DNA from: Pseudomonadota bacterium
GTDB taxonomy: Bacteria; Myxococcota; Myxococcia; Myxococcales; Myxococcaceae
NCBI GenBank assembly: GCA_023426545.1
Contig: JAFAAN010000171.1
Coordinates: forward strand, 206,846-270,845
DNA: 64,000 nucleotides
Direction of reading: 5' to 3'
Shown: positions 25,705 to 34,503 of the stretch, piece after piece
How positions within the stretch are numbered: the first letter of the stretch is position 1
Layout of the letters: the number at the start of each line of letters is the position of its first letter
Translations under genes and position numbers: made by a program
Notes under the pieces: model-generated
What the model saw: the letters and a program-made list of their open reading frames with translations, nothing else
Database searches by the model: none
Told to the model about the DNA's origin: nothing

Positions 25705-27723
25705 ATGGAAACGTACATCGTGAAGAACGGGGACACCCCCGACTCAGTCGCGCAGAAGTATGGCTTCAAGGAATGGAAGCTCATCTACGAGCATCCGGAC
25801 AACGCCGCCCTGCGCGCCACGCGCGGCGCCAACGAAATCAAGGCGGATGACCGGGTCCTCATCCCGGACCTGCCCGAGAACCAGATTTCGGCCGGCGGGC
25901 CTCAGAGCCTCATCGCCACCTCGGGAAGACCGCTGGTGCTGCCGCCCGTCCACTTCGACGCGCACATGCACATCATGAGCGGCAACTGCACGCCCATGCC
26001 CGCCATCGTCCAGATGATGAGGGACAAGGGCTTCGGGTGGGCCATCGATACGGGCACCAGCCGCACCAAGGTCAATCGCCTGGGCTGGTGGGTGGCGCGG
26101 GTCCCGTTCGGTCTCGCGCCCACGATTGGCGACCTGTCGGGCCGCAAGACACTGCGCATCGGGCAGGACCTGGTCCGCCTCAACGACCACCTCGTCCAGG
26201 ATGACGTGGCCGTCATGGCGGACGGCATGGGCGGCGCGACGACGTACGAGATTCCGGCGACCTTCCGGAGCTACCCCTCCACCCAGGGGCACTACGAGGC
26301 GCGGGACTCCTATCTGGGCATGTCCGTGGTCCTCACCATGGACATGGATTACTGCCACCTGGCGGGCTACGACGGAGACCCCGTCTACAGCGTCGAGTCC
26401 ACCGACGAGGGCCCGCGCATCACCTACCGGTGGCGCACCGAGCCGAACGACCCGGGAGAGCGCATCACCGCCAGCGCGGACGAGGAGGGGCTCTTCGAGA
26501 CGTGGTCGCAGCAGATGGAGCAGACGATGCGCGCCGCGGTGGAGCATCCCTTCCGGATGCTGCCGCTCTACCACTTCGAGCCGCGCCGCTACATCAAGAG
26601 CGCCAAGAAGGACGGCCCCTTCAAGCGGGTCGTGACGGCGTCCCAGGCCGCGCCCTTCCTGGGCTTCAAGATGTACTCGCCCCAGGGCTACATGCCCGTG
26701 GAGCGCCACCCGAAGGTGAAGGAGGTCCTGAGCTGGTTCTTCGCCGAGTGCGAGAAGAAGGACATCCCCATCATGACCCACTGCACGCCCGCGGGGTTCT
26801 ATACGCACGAGCGGCGCTTCTACCTGGACCATGAGCCGGATGCGGCCATCCGAAGCAGCGCGAAGTACGCCCCGGACAAGGACAAGCTGGCGGCGGCGGA
26901 CAAGAACATCGAGAAGGCGCGCGAGCACCTCAAGGAGGTGGAGGAGAGCTGGCTGAAGCGCAACATCCCGTTCAACGCCCGCCGCGCGCGCAACGCCATC
27001 GACGATGCGCTCGAGGCGCGCGAGGCGGTGCTGAACCCAGGGCGGATGCGCTACTTCTACGAGAACTACGTGCACCCCGAGGCCTGGCGCCCGCTGCTCA
27101 AGACGCACCCGAAGTTGCGGCTGTGCCTGGCGCACTTCGCCAGTGACGGTAGCTTCTGGAACTGGCGCAAGGGGCTCACCGTCACCACGGACGGGCAGAA
27201 GATTGCCTATGACAAGAGTTGGATCGTCTCCATCATCGAGCTGTGTCAGGAGTACGAGAACTTCTACACGGACATCTCGTACCTGGACTTGATGGAGGAC
27301 GAGAAGTGGAAGCTGCTCGCTGAAATCCTGAAGAAGCACCCGTGGATGTTGAAGAAGGTCATGTTCGGCACGGACTGGTACATGATTACCGCCGAGCCGG
27401 TGGCCTACGCGGACTGGTACAGCCGCACCCTCCGGGGCCTGGAGTTCATCCAGAAGCAGCTCCCGACGCAGGTGAACCTCTTCACGCAGTTCGCCACGGT
27501 CAACCCGACGCGCTACTACCGGCTGATGGAGGTCGCTCCGAAGTTGAAGGAGGGGCTGAAGGAGTTCCAGGGCCGCCTGGGCGTGAAGGGGGCGCCGGTG
27601 GAGCAACTGGAGACGAACTTCACCACGCTGATGCGGCTGCAGAGTCCCCTGGAGCAGCTCGACAAGGCCGGTGGGCTGGCCAGCGGCCCGATTCACTACA
27701 CCGCTTCCTCGAAGCCGAAGTAG
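25705..27723 (+). CDS. LysM-amidohydrolase fusion, candidate type VI secretion effector
   Basis: The protein has 672 residues. Residues 1-55 are a LysM-like module of the type found beside VgrG genes (YIVKNGDTPDSVAQKYGF). The rest is a TIM-barrel amidohydrolase of the PF04909-like group. Predicted metal ligands are His87 and His89 (FDAHMH), His359 (MTHCTP), His477 (LAHFAS) and Asp557 (FGTDWYM). A helical insertion at about 390-445 is rich in Lys and Glu. There is no signal peptide, so any export must be by the type VI machine. It starts 48 bases after the vgrG stop, which suggests it is VgrG cargo. The substrate is unknown. Peptidoglycan, nucleotide or small-molecule hydrolysis are all possible. 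Confidence 0.75.
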   Translation: METYIVKNGDTPDSVAQKYGFKEWKLIYEHPDNAALRATRGANEIKADDRVLIPDLPENQISAGGPQSLIATSGRPLVLPPVHFDAHMHIMSGNCTPMPAIVQMMRDKGFGWAIDTGTSRTKVNRLGWWVARVPFGLAPTIGDLSGRKTLRIGQDLVRLNDHLVQDDVAVMADGMGGATTYEIPATFRSYPSTQGHYEARDSYLGMSVVLTMDMDYCHLAGYDGDPVYSVESTDEGPRITYRWRTEPNDPGERITASADEEGLFETWSQQMEQTMRAAVEHPFRMLPLYHFEPRRYIKSAKKDGPFKRVVTASQAAPFLGFKMYSPQGYMPVERHPKVKEVLSWFFAECEKKDIPIMTHCTPAGFYTHERRFYLDHEPDAAIRSSAKYAPDKDKLAAADKNIEKAREHLKEVEESWLKRNIPFNARRARNAIDDALEAREAVLNPGRMRYFYENYVHPEAWRPLLKTHPKLRLCLAHFASDGSFWNWRKGLTVTTDGQKIAYDKSWIVSIIELCQEYENFYTDISYLDLMEDEKWKLLAEILKKHPWMLKKVMFGTDWYMITAEPVAYADWYSRTLRGLEFIQKQLPTQVNLFTQFATVNPTRYYRLMEVAPKLKEGLKEFQGRLGVKGAPVEQLETNFTTLMRLQSPLEQLDKAGGLASGPIHYTASSKPK

Positions 27724-27735
27724 GAGCGCCCGTTC

Positions 27736-28923
27736 ATGGATTCCAAGCCCACGCCGGACAAAGCCGGAGGCGCCACGCCCGCGAGCAAGGACCCGTTCCT
27801 GCTGACCCCCGGTCTTCCGGGGCCCGCCGCGCCCGTCCGTCAGCGCTCGCCCTTCCCGTGGAACATGGTGGCGTTGGTCACGCCCATTCCCGAGCCGGAC
27901 TCGGTGGCGGTCATCACCTTCGATGAGACGCTGTGGCGGCTCCAGTTCACGGACGGCAAGGTCCGCTCCGTCAAGCTGGACGACGACTACATCGAGCGTG
28001 TCTCCGCCGGGGACATGAGCCCGTTGCAGCCGGCCAGCCCCACGCAGCTCGCCTACCTCCAGACGCGCCGGCTGGTGCTCTACGACCTCAAGTGGCAGCT
28101 CGCGAAGTCCTGGTCCCTGGCGGCCAGCCTGGAGGAGGTCGCGGTGCGGGGCGCGTGGCTCTCCCAGACGCCTCCGGTGCTGGTGGTGGAGCTCAAGGAC
28201 ACCACGAACTTCCTCACCGAGGACACCCTCGACTTCCGGTTGCGCACCTGGCGCCTGGAGGGTGACAAGCGCGTGCAATTGGGGGCGCTGGAGCTGGGCT
28301 CCGTCGTCGGCGCGGTGAAATGGGACGCGGGCGCGGGGCTGGTGGCGGTGCAGCGCCCCGGCGCGGCGCTGGAGCTCTACAAGCAGGACCTGGGCAAACC
28401 CCAGCCGGAGCACCCGCTGGCGCTCGCGCTGCGCAAGCTGACGGTGGATGGGCTCACCGTGCAGTCGCTGCGCCTGCACCCCTCGCTGCCGATGGCGCTG
28501 GTGGCCCTGGGGCGGGAGGCCCCGCCGAAGCGCGAGGCGGGGAAGGAGACGCCCGAGGCACCGGGCATCTGGCGTGTGTCCTGGGAGGGGGCGCCCGCCG
28601 TGACGTCGCGGGTGGCGCGTTACGCCGACGGGGAGTCGGTGAGCCTGGGCGAGTTCTCCCCGGAGAACGACTGGCTCTACTACCGCGTGGTGGACGCGGC
28701 GCACCGCAACCCGCATCTCTACGTGCAGCAGGTGCGCGCGGCCTTCAATCCGCCCCTGTCGCTGGGGCCCGTGCCGGAGTCGGGCGCGGCGCTGCTGTGG
28801 ACGGGCGGGGCGACGTCGCTCGTCATGTACGACGGGTCGAAGGACGCGCTGGTCCAATGGAAGCTGCCCGGAGCGGCGCCAGCGAAGCCCGCCGCTTCTC
28901 CTCCCAAGTCCGGCGGGAAGTAG
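27736..28923 (+). CDS. Unknown 395-residue protein of the VgrG locus, possible adaptor or immunity protein
   Basis: I recognise no family. The protein is soluble, without a signal peptide or membrane helix. It consists mainly of repeated short beta strands with WRL, WQL, WRV and DWLY turns, in the style of a WD or YVTN beta-propeller. The first 35 residues and the last 20 are Pro/Ala/Lys-rich and probably disordered. It begins 12 bases after the LysM-amidohydrolase stop and is the last gene of that operon. Position suggests either a cytoplasmic immunity protein or a loading chaperone for the effector. Nothing in its sequence separates these. Confidence 0.6.
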   Translation: MDSKPTPDKAGGATPASKDPFLLTPGLPGPAAPVRQRSPFPWNMVALVTPIPEPDSVAVITFDETLWRLQFTDGKVRSVKLDDDYIERVSAGDMSPLQPASPTQLAYLQTRRLVLYDLKWQLAKSWSLAASLEEVAVRGAWLSQTPPVLVVELKDTTNFLTEDTLDFRLRTWRLEGDKRVQLGALELGSVVGAVKWDAGAGLVAVQRPGAALELYKQDLGKPQPEHPLALALRKLTVDGLTVQSLRLHPSLPMALVALGREAPPKREAGKETPEAPGIWRVSWEGAPAVTSRVARYADGESVSLGEFSPENDWLYYRVVDAAHRNPHLYVQQVRAAFNPPLSLGPVPESGAALLWTGGATSLVMYDGSKDALVQWKLPGAAPAKPAASPPKSGGK

Positions 28924-28932
28924 CGCTGCGGC

Positions 28933-30147
28933 TCAGCGCTGCTTGAGGCGCAGGGTGGCCCACCGCGCCGCGGCCTCGCACAGCGCTGTTTCGGCGTTCT
29001 CGGTGGGGTGGGGCTGCGAGGACAGCTCCACCACTTCGTGGAAGAGGTCCAGCTCCAGGCCCTCGTCTCGCCGCACCTGCCCGGCGAAGAGCACCACCGG
29101 GGTGCCGTGCTCGCGGGCAAGGCGCGCGATGCCGCCCGGCCCCTTGCCCAGCGACGTCTGCCGGTCGAAGCGGCCCTCGCCCGTGAGCACCACGTCCGCC
29201 ATCAACACGCGCCGCTCCAGGCCCAGTGCCCGCTGCACCAGCTCGTAGCCCGGCACCAGCCGGGCGCCCGCGAGCGCCAGCAGGCCGAAGCCGAAGCCGC
29301 CGGCGGCACCCGCGCCGGGCCAGCCCGCGGGCGTGTCGCCCAGCACCTGGGCCGCGTGCGCCAGCGCGGCTTCCAGGACTTCGACGCCCGCCGCGTCAGC
29401 GCCTTTCTGGGGGCCGAAGAGCCGCGCCGCGCCATCCGGCCCCAGCAGCGGCGAGGTGACGTCCGTGGCGCCCAGCACCTCCACCTCGCCCAGCCGTGGG
29501 TGGCGTCCGCTGGCGTCCACCGAGACGAGCCGCGCCAGCGCCGCGCCACCCGGGGGCAGCGGCTGGCCCTGCGCGTCCAGGAAGCGGAAGCCCAGCGCCT
29601 CGAGCGCACCCGCTCCGGCGTCGCTGGTGGCGCTCCCGCCCAGGCCGACGATGAGTCGCTCACAGCCCGAGTCCAGGGCCGCCCGCATCAGCTCGCCCGT
29701 GCCGTAGGTGGACGCACTCAGCGCGTCGCGGGCCTCGGGGGCCAGCAGGGACAGTCCGGAGGCCGCCGCCATCTCCACCACCGCGGTGCGGCCATCCTCT
29801 ACCAGCGCCCAGTGCGCCTCCACGGGCGCGCCGAGCGGCCCGCGCACCACCTGCTTCCGGCGCTCGCCACGCAGGCCCGCCAGCAGCGCCTCCACCGTTC
29901 CCGGCCCGCCGTCCGCGAGCGGCGCCACGTCCAGGACCACGTCGGGCGACGAGGCCCGGAGGCCCCTGGCCATCGCTTCTGCCGCCTCCGCGGCGGTCAG
30001 GGTTCCCTTGAATTCTTGCGGTGCGACGAGCCAGCGAGGAGAAATCACGATGAGGGGCTTGGCGCTTTCTTCGGTGTCCAGGGGACTCCAGGAGGCCAGG
30101 GGACCCGTACCGCGTCCTTCGCCTGCAAGAGCCCCCACCCGTGGCAT
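28933..30147 (-). CDS. Glycerate kinase (GarK/GlxK type)
   Basis: This is a 404-residue glycerate 2-kinase of the GarK family, phosphorylating D-glycerate to a phosphoglycerate. Blocks seen are APQEFKGTLTA, PLADGGPGTVEALL, VGLGGSATSDAGAGAL and VLTGEGRFDRQTSLGKGP. The length is close to the usual 380. I chose the ATG at 30147 because TTGGAG lies a few bases upstream. A GTG at 30048 would also give a family-length protein, but no ribosome site precedes it. It converges on the vgrG operon end with only ten bases between stops, so it is not part of that operon. Confidence 0.88.
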   Translation of the reverse strand: MPRVGALAGEGRGTGPLASWSPLDTEESAKPLIVISPRWLVAPQEFKGTLTAAEAAEAMARGLRASSPDVVLDVAPLADGGPGTVEALLAGLRGERRKQVVRGPLGAPVEAHWALVEDGRTAVVEMAAASGLSLLAPEARDALSASTYGTGELMRAALDSGCERLIVGLGGSATSDAGAGALEALGFRFLDAQGQPLPPGGAALARLVSVDASGRHPRLGEVEVLGATDVTSPLLGPDGAARLFGPQKGADAAGVEVLEAALAHAAQVLGDTPAGWPGAGAAGGFGFGLLALAGARLVPGYELVQRALGLERRVLMADVVLTGEGRFDRQTSLGKGPGGIARLAREHGTPVVLFAGQVRRDEGLELDLFHEVVELSSQPHPTENAETALCEAAARWATLRLKQR

Positions 30148-30213
30148 ACCACTCCAAGCGCCATTCTCACTCCTGGGGGAGGGGTGTCACATCACTTCGA
30201 TGTTTCAACCCGC

Positions 30214-30253
30214 AAAACCTGCCAAGAATTCCTGTAAAGACTTGAATTGGCAG
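30214..30253 (-). terminator. Rho-independent terminator downstream of the YkgJ gene
   Basis: Read on the minus strand, CTGCCAATTC is followed by a 12-base loop and a bulged complement ending in TTGGCAG. GTTTTGCG follows directly. The hairpin lies just past the stop at 30261 and matches the minus strand only. It also stands in the promoter side of the glycerate kinase gene on the same strand, separating the two transcripts. Confidence 0.55.
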
Positions 30254-30260
30254 GCAAGAT

Positions 30261-30749
30261 TTACACTTTCACGGCGGCGCGCCATGCCTCCGCATGCCAG
30301 TCCAGCAGCGGGCGCGGGGCCTTCAGGGACGGGTCCACGCGCTGGGACACACGCTCCAGGCGCTCCAGCAGCGCGGCCACCGTCTCCGCGGGCTGACGCG
30401 CGGGGCCGCGGATGCGCTCGCAGAAGAAGGTCCGGCAGCCGAAGGGACGGTCCGCGTACACCGAGCAGCGCAGGCCGGTGGCGTCCAGGTAGGGGCAGCC
30501 GCCGTCCGCGCGAGGCGGGGGCAGCGGGCGCTTCTGTGACAACAGCGCCCACTCGGGCTGCCATAGCCAGGGCTGGCGCCGGGTGATGGCGAGCTGGCAG
30601 CACTCCCCGCTGGCCGGGCAGGAGTAGGGGGCGTAGGCCGCGTCCGCCTGGCGATAGATGGCGCGCACCTCCTTCAGCGCGCGTTCCCGCTCGCGGGTAC
30701 CGCCCCGGGGGGCGTCGTCCTCGTCGTCCCAGTCGTCCCGCGTCCACAT
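30261..30749 (-). CDS. YkgJ family cysteine cluster protein
   Basis: This is a 162-residue protein with a YkgJ-type metal-chelating cysteine cluster. Cysteines appear in order in YSCPASGECCQL, GGCPYL, LRCSVY, FGCRTF and FCERI. The family binds zinc or iron-sulfur, and its biochemical role is not established. No signal peptide is seen. It begins ten bases downstream of the methyltransferase stop on the same strand, so the two are probably co-transcribed. Confidence 0.85.
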   Translation of the reverse strand: MWTRDDWDDEDDAPRGGTRERERALKEVRAIYRQADAAYAPYSCPASGECCQLAITRRQPWLWQPEWALLSQKRPLPPPRADGGCPYLDATGLRCSVYADRPFGCRTFFCERIRGPARQPAETVAALLERLERVSQRVDPSLKAPRPLLDWHAEAWRAAVKV

Positions 30750-30759
30750 GGCCGTGGCC

Positions 30760-32061
30760 TCAGAGCACCCGGAGCACGAAGCACTTCAGGTAGCGCGTCT
30801 CGCGCAGGTTGAGCAGCACCGGATGGTCCCGGCCGGCGCCTCGGCGCTCGATGATCTGCACGCGGCGGCGGGCGTCGGCCGCGGCGGAGGCGAGCATGTC
30901 CTCGAAGGCCTGCTCGTCCACGTGGTACGTGCAGCTCGCGGTGATGAGGATGCCGCCTGGCCGCAGCAGCTGCAGGGCGCGCAGGTTGATTTCCTTGTAC
31001 CCGCGCACCGCGGCGGGGATGGCGTCCTTGTTCTTCGCGAAGGAGGGCGGGTCCAGGACGATGGTGTCGAAGCGCTTGCCCTCGTCCACCGCGTCGCGGA
31101 GGAAGTCGAAGGCGTTGCCCACCACCACGTCCAGGTTGCTCAGCTTGTTGGCCGCGGCGTTCTCCCGCAGCTGTGCCGCCGCCGCGTCCGAAATCTCCAC
31201 CGCCGTGACGCGCGTGGCCCGCGTGGCGAGTTGGAGCGCGAAGCCGCCGACGTAGGAGAAGCAGTCCAGCGCCTCGCCGTGTGCGTAATGCGAGGCCATG
31301 ACGTGATTCTCGCGCTGGTCCAGGAAGGCGCCCGTCTTCTGGCCCTCCAGCAGGTCGGCGCGCATCTTCACCAGCCCCTCGTCGAAGGCCACCGGGCCGG
31401 ACCACTCCCCGCGCAGCACGCCCTTCTCCGGGGGGAGCCCCTCCAGGTGGCGCACGCCCACGTCGGAGCGGTTGATGATGCCGCGCGGCTGGAACTGCGC
31501 CTGGAGCAGGTCGGCGATGAGCGCCTTGCGTTGCTCCATGGCCGGGACGAGGAACTGCACGCTGAGGAAGTCGCCGTAGCGGTCCACCACGAGGCCGGGC
31601 AGGCCGTCCGCCTCGCCATGCACCAGCCGGTAGGTCGTCTCGCCGGGCAGCGCGAGCTGGCGCAGCGCGGCCGCGGCCTGGAGCCGCTCCCGGAAGAAGT
31701 CCTCATCCACCGCGATGTCGTCGAAGGACAGCCAGCGCAGGGAAATCTTCGAGTGCTTCGAATAGAAGGCCTTGCCGAGGAACCAGCCCCGGGTGTCCGT
31801 CACCCGCACCACCTCGCCGCCGGCCAGGGCCGGGTCGCCGTTGAGGTCCGCGCGGTAGATCCACGGGTGTCCGCCCTGCCAGCGCTCCACGCCGCGGCGC
31901 AGCAGGGAGACCTGTGGGAGGCCGTCCGGGCCCAGCTCCGGCGTGGCGCGGTCCGGTGCGGGCTTCTCGGGGCGGGCGTGGGGACGGCCCCGGCCCTGGG
32001 GCGGAGCGGGAGGCCGGGAGGCGCCTCGGTGCGGGCGGGGGGGCTTGGATGAGGTGGGCAT
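30760..32061 (-). CDS. Class I SAM-dependent 23S rRNA methyltransferase (RlmI-like)
   Basis: The protein has about 433 residues. A basic, Pro-rich N-terminal extension (about 45 residues) precedes a PUA-like domain (HPWIYRADLNG, about 70-110). A Rossmann-fold methyltransferase follows, with CFSYVGGFALQLA for SAM binding and the catalytic LDPPSFAKNK block. RlmI methylates C5 of a cytosine in 23S rRNA. RlmI-like family members have the same order and about 396 residues. I chose the ATG at 32061. A TTG at 32085 extends the frame by eight residues. The gene is divergent from the small membrane protein gene starting at 32091. Confidence 0.86.
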   Translation of the reverse strand: MPTSSKPPRPHRGASRPPAPPQGRGRPHARPEKPAPDRATPELGPDGLPQVSLLRRGVERWQGGHPWIYRADLNGDPALAGGEVVRVTDTRGWFLGKAFYSKHSKISLRWLSFDDIAVDEDFFRERLQAAAALRQLALPGETTYRLVHGEADGLPGLVVDRYGDFLSVQFLVPAMEQRKALIADLLQAQFQPRGIINRSDVGVRHLEGLPPEKGVLRGEWSGPVAFDEGLVKMRADLLEGQKTGAFLDQRENHVMASHYAHGEALDCFSYVGGFALQLATRATRVTAVEISDAAAAQLRENAAANKLSNLDVVVGNAFDFLRDAVDEGKRFDTIVLDPPSFAKNKDAIPAAVRGYKEINLRALQLLRPGGILITASCTYHVDEQAFEDMLASAAADARRRVQIIERRGAGRDHPVLLNLRETRYLKCFVLRVL

Positions 32062-32090
32062 GGCGTTGGCGGCGTATACTCGCAACCCGC

Positions 32091-32621
32091 GTGAGATACG
32101 AGTTGCTCCTCCAGACGATGACCCCGGGAACGCCCTACGAGGCGGCGCGGGTGGATGCCCTCCTTTCCCAGCGGGGCGTGGCTGTCCGGCCGGACGGCGT
32201 GCGGCGGTGGTCCTTCAAGCACGGCGACGTCGAGGTCGGCGAGCTGCGCGAGGGCGGCCAGGTGGTGGCCACCGAGCTGCGCGTGCCGCTGTCGGACCGG
32301 ACGGACCTGGTGCGCGAGGTGCTGGCGGAGGCAGCGGCGCTGGCCTCGGAGGCCGAGGTCCGGCTGGTGGACCCGCAGCTCAGCCGCCAGCTCACCACGC
32401 AGGAGGACTCCGGCGTGGTGGAGCAGTACGTCCGGACCGCGCGCTACGCGGGGGAGGTGGCCGGCATGCCCGAGGCGCTGGGCGCGGGCAGCAGTTCGCT
32501 GGAGCCGCAGGGGCCGCGAGGCCTCCAGCTGTCCGGGCGCGTCCTGCTCATCGCCATCGGCGTCCTGGTGGTCCTGTACCTGCTGGTGGATTCGCTCGTG
32601 TCCCAACTGGGCGGGCGCTGA
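32091..32621 (+). CDS. Hypothetical protein with C-terminal membrane anchor
   Basis: I recognise no family. It has 176 residues, starting MRYELLLQTMTPGT. The first 140 are soluble and strongly acidic (EVRLVDPQLSRQL, EVLAEAAALA). A single hydrophobic helix near the end (VLLIAIGVLVVLYLLVDSLV, about 150-170) would tether it. The GTG at 32091 has no ribosome site. A TATACT box lies at 32075-32080, ten bases before it, so a leaderless transcript is likely. It is divergent from the methyltransferase gene and about 70 bases upstream of fxsA. Confidence 0.65.
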   Translation: MRYELLLQTMTPGTPYEAARVDALLSQRGVAVRPDGVRRWSFKHGDVEVGELREGGQVVATELRVPLSDRTDLVREVLAEAAALASEAEVRLVDPQLSRQLTTQEDSGVVEQYVRTARYAGEVAGMPEALGAGSSSLEPQGPRGLQLSGRVLLIAIGVLVVLYLLVDSLVSQLGGR

Positions 32622-32693
32622 CGCTCAGGCACACGCCGGACTTGCGCGTCCGGATGTCCGGCACGCTCCCCTCCGAAGGGTTACCTTGGGGGC

Positions 32694-33269
32694 GTGTTCA
32701 GACTTCTCCTCGTCGCCTGCCTCGTGGTGCCGTTTCTCGAGCTGTATCTGCTCCTGGCCATCGGCCGGCAGATAGGGCCCCTGCCCACGCTCGCCTGGGT
32801 GCTGGTGTCGGGCATGGTGGGCGCGGCGCTGTCCCGCCGGGAGGGGCGGCGGATGCTGCGCCAATCGCGTGAGGCCATGGCGCGAGGCCAGGTTCCGGAG
32901 GAGGGCATCCTCAGTGGCGTGCTGGTGCTGGTGGGCGGCGTGCTGCTCATCATCCCCGGCGTCATCACGGACGTGGCGGGGCTGTTGCTGCTCCTGCCGC
33001 CGGTGCGGCGCCTCATCGCCTCGCGCGTGCGCCGCAACCTTGAGCGCAAGGTGCGAGAGGGCTCGGTGCACGTCACCACCTTCGGCGGTGGCGCCTTCGG
33101 AGGCGGCTTCCATGCGTCGGTGGGCGGGCCCTTCCCCGGAGCCCCCGCGCCGCGCACGCCGTACACGCGCGTCATCGAGGAGGACGCCGGCGCTCAGGCC
33201 CGGCGGCCGCAGCGGCCGCAGGCGGAGGTGGACGCCGAGTTCACCGAGGAGGAGCCGGGGCGGAGCTGA
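32694..33269 (+). CDS. fxsA: FxsA family membrane protein
   Basis: This is a 191-residue inner-membrane protein. The N-terminal half is typical FxsA: FRLLLVACLVVPFLELYLLL, then SREGRRMLRQSREAMARGQVPEEG, then two more helices (LSGVLVLVGGVLLIIPGVITD and LLLLLPPVRRLI). FxsA suppresses F-plasmid exclusion of phage T7 when overexpressed, and its normal role is unclear. The C-terminal tail of about 70 residues (Gly/Phe-rich then Pro-rich and acidic) is longer than in Escherichia coli. The GTG start is chosen because the first helix begins there. Confidence 0.9.
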   Translation: MFRLLLVACLVVPFLELYLLLAIGRQIGPLPTLAWVLVSGMVGAALSRREGRRMLRQSREAMARGQVPEEGILSGVLVLVGGVLLIIPGVITDVAGLLLLLPPVRRLIASRVRRNLERKVREGSVHVTTFGGGAFGGGFHASVGGPFPGAPAPRTPYTRVIEEDAGAQARRPQRPQAEVDAEFTEEEPGRS

Positions 33270-33284
33270 CGCCCCGGCCGTGCG

Positions 33285-34385
33285 TCAGCCGCCCCGCGAG
33301 CCCAGGGTGCCGACGCTGGCCTCCAGGGTGGTGGAGCCCGTGCGCCACGGCCTCGCCTGGTCCCTCAGCCAGCTGCCGATACGCGCCACCAGCGCGCAGG
33401 TCAGCAGCAGGGCCACGCCGATGCCCAGCGCCGTCGGCAGGCCCAACGTGGGCCCCACGCGGCTGGACAGGCCCGAGTAGCTGGCCCAGCCGTACACCAC
33501 CGGCAGGTGCAGCACGTAGATCCACAGCGACAGGCGCCCCAGGGGGGCCAGCAGCCCGCTCACGCGGCGGGGCAGCAGGTTGACGAGCCCCAGCACCAGC
33601 AGGCCCTGGCCCACGCGGTAGGCCACGAGCCAGGCGCTGGAGGGGCCCCAGTCGGCCGTCTGCCCGAGCATGACCCAGATGAGCCCACCTCCGACCAGCA
33701 CCAGCGCCAGCCCCTGTGTCCAGCCGGGGCGCAGCACGTTGAGCATGTGCGCGGCGAGGGCGCCCGCGAAGAAGTAGCTGGCCCAGGGGAAGAAGGGGAA
33801 ACGGCTGGCGCCGCCGCTGCCGATGAACTGCATCAGGGGGCCGGGCAGTCCTTCTCCCAGCGTCCACATCGTGGTGGACGCCAGCGGCAGCCCCACCGCC
33901 AGCGTCACCAGCACCACCGTGCGGCCCCAGCGGGCCGGGGCGATGGCCAGCAGCGTGGCGCCGACGAGGAGGGCGAAGCCGATGCACTGAAGCGCATCGA
34001 AGGTGAACACCTTCGTGAGCATCTTCTCGGTCCAGCCCATGTGGCGCACCCCCGCCCAGCCGGGCCAGTGCACGAGGTAGCCGAGGAAGATGAGCAGCAA
34101 CGCGCGGCGCACCCGGCGTCCGTAGGTGTCTCTTGCGGCCGTGGGCCGGGAGCCCAGCGCCGCCACCACGGCCCAGCCGCTCACCAGCAGGAACAGGGGC
34201 GCGGTGATGCCGCGGAACGTCCAGTACGTCTGCACCCAGGGATGCGCGCGCACCTCCGGCGCCAGCAACGCGTCCAGGGTGTGGCCCAGGACCATCGCCA
34301 GCACGGCGAGCCCGCGCGCGCCGTCGAGACCCGGATGCCGGGTTTCCCGCTTCTGGAAGGTAAAGGTCGGGCCGAGTTGACTCAC
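33285..34385 (-). CDS. Heparan-alpha-glucosaminide N-acetyltransferase-like membrane protein (DUF1624)
   Basis: The protein has about 367 residues and roughly ten hydrophobic helices. The N-terminal signature RHPGLDGARGLAVLAMVLGH and the loop WTFRGITAPLFLLVSGWAV match the DUF1624 acyltransferase family, with the conserved His at about 35. The last helices end in a basic tail. Family members move acyl groups across membranes onto surface sugars, but the substrate is not known here. I chose the GTG at 34385 because GGAG lies six bases upstream. An ATG at 34433 gives a 16-residue longer form. Confidence 0.75.
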   Translation of the reverse strand: MSQLGPTFTFQKRETRHPGLDGARGLAVLAMVLGHTLDALLAPEVRAHPWVQTYWTFRGITAPLFLLVSGWAVVAALGSRPTAARDTYGRRVRRALLLIFLGYLVHWPGWAGVRHMGWTEKMLTKVFTFDALQCIGFALLVGATLLAIAPARWGRTVVLVTLAVGLPLASTTMWTLGEGLPGPLMQFIGSGGASRFPFFPWASYFFAGALAAHMLNVLRPGWTQGLALVLVGGGLIWVMLGQTADWGPSSAWLVAYRVGQGLLVLGLVNLLPRRVSGLLAPLGRLSLWIYVLHLPVVYGWASYSGLSSRVGPTLGLPTALGIGVALLLTCALVARIGSWLRDQARPWRTGSTTLEASVGTLGSRGG

Positions 34386-34503
34386 GAGGTCTCCAGCATA
34401 GGCCGTGACTCGGGCCGCGTCTCGAAAACGCATGCCCTGGCCGACCGCGCTTCACGGGGAGACCGGGGGCCCGGACGGGCCGCATGGTGCTACAGGAAGG
34501 GAC

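Noticed and set aside
25705..27723. Peptidoglycan amidase from the LysM label
   Set aside because: LysM modules next to vgrG genes are not always peptidoglycan-binding, and the catalytic part is a TIM-barrel amidohydrolase rather than an NlpC/P60 or amidase fold.
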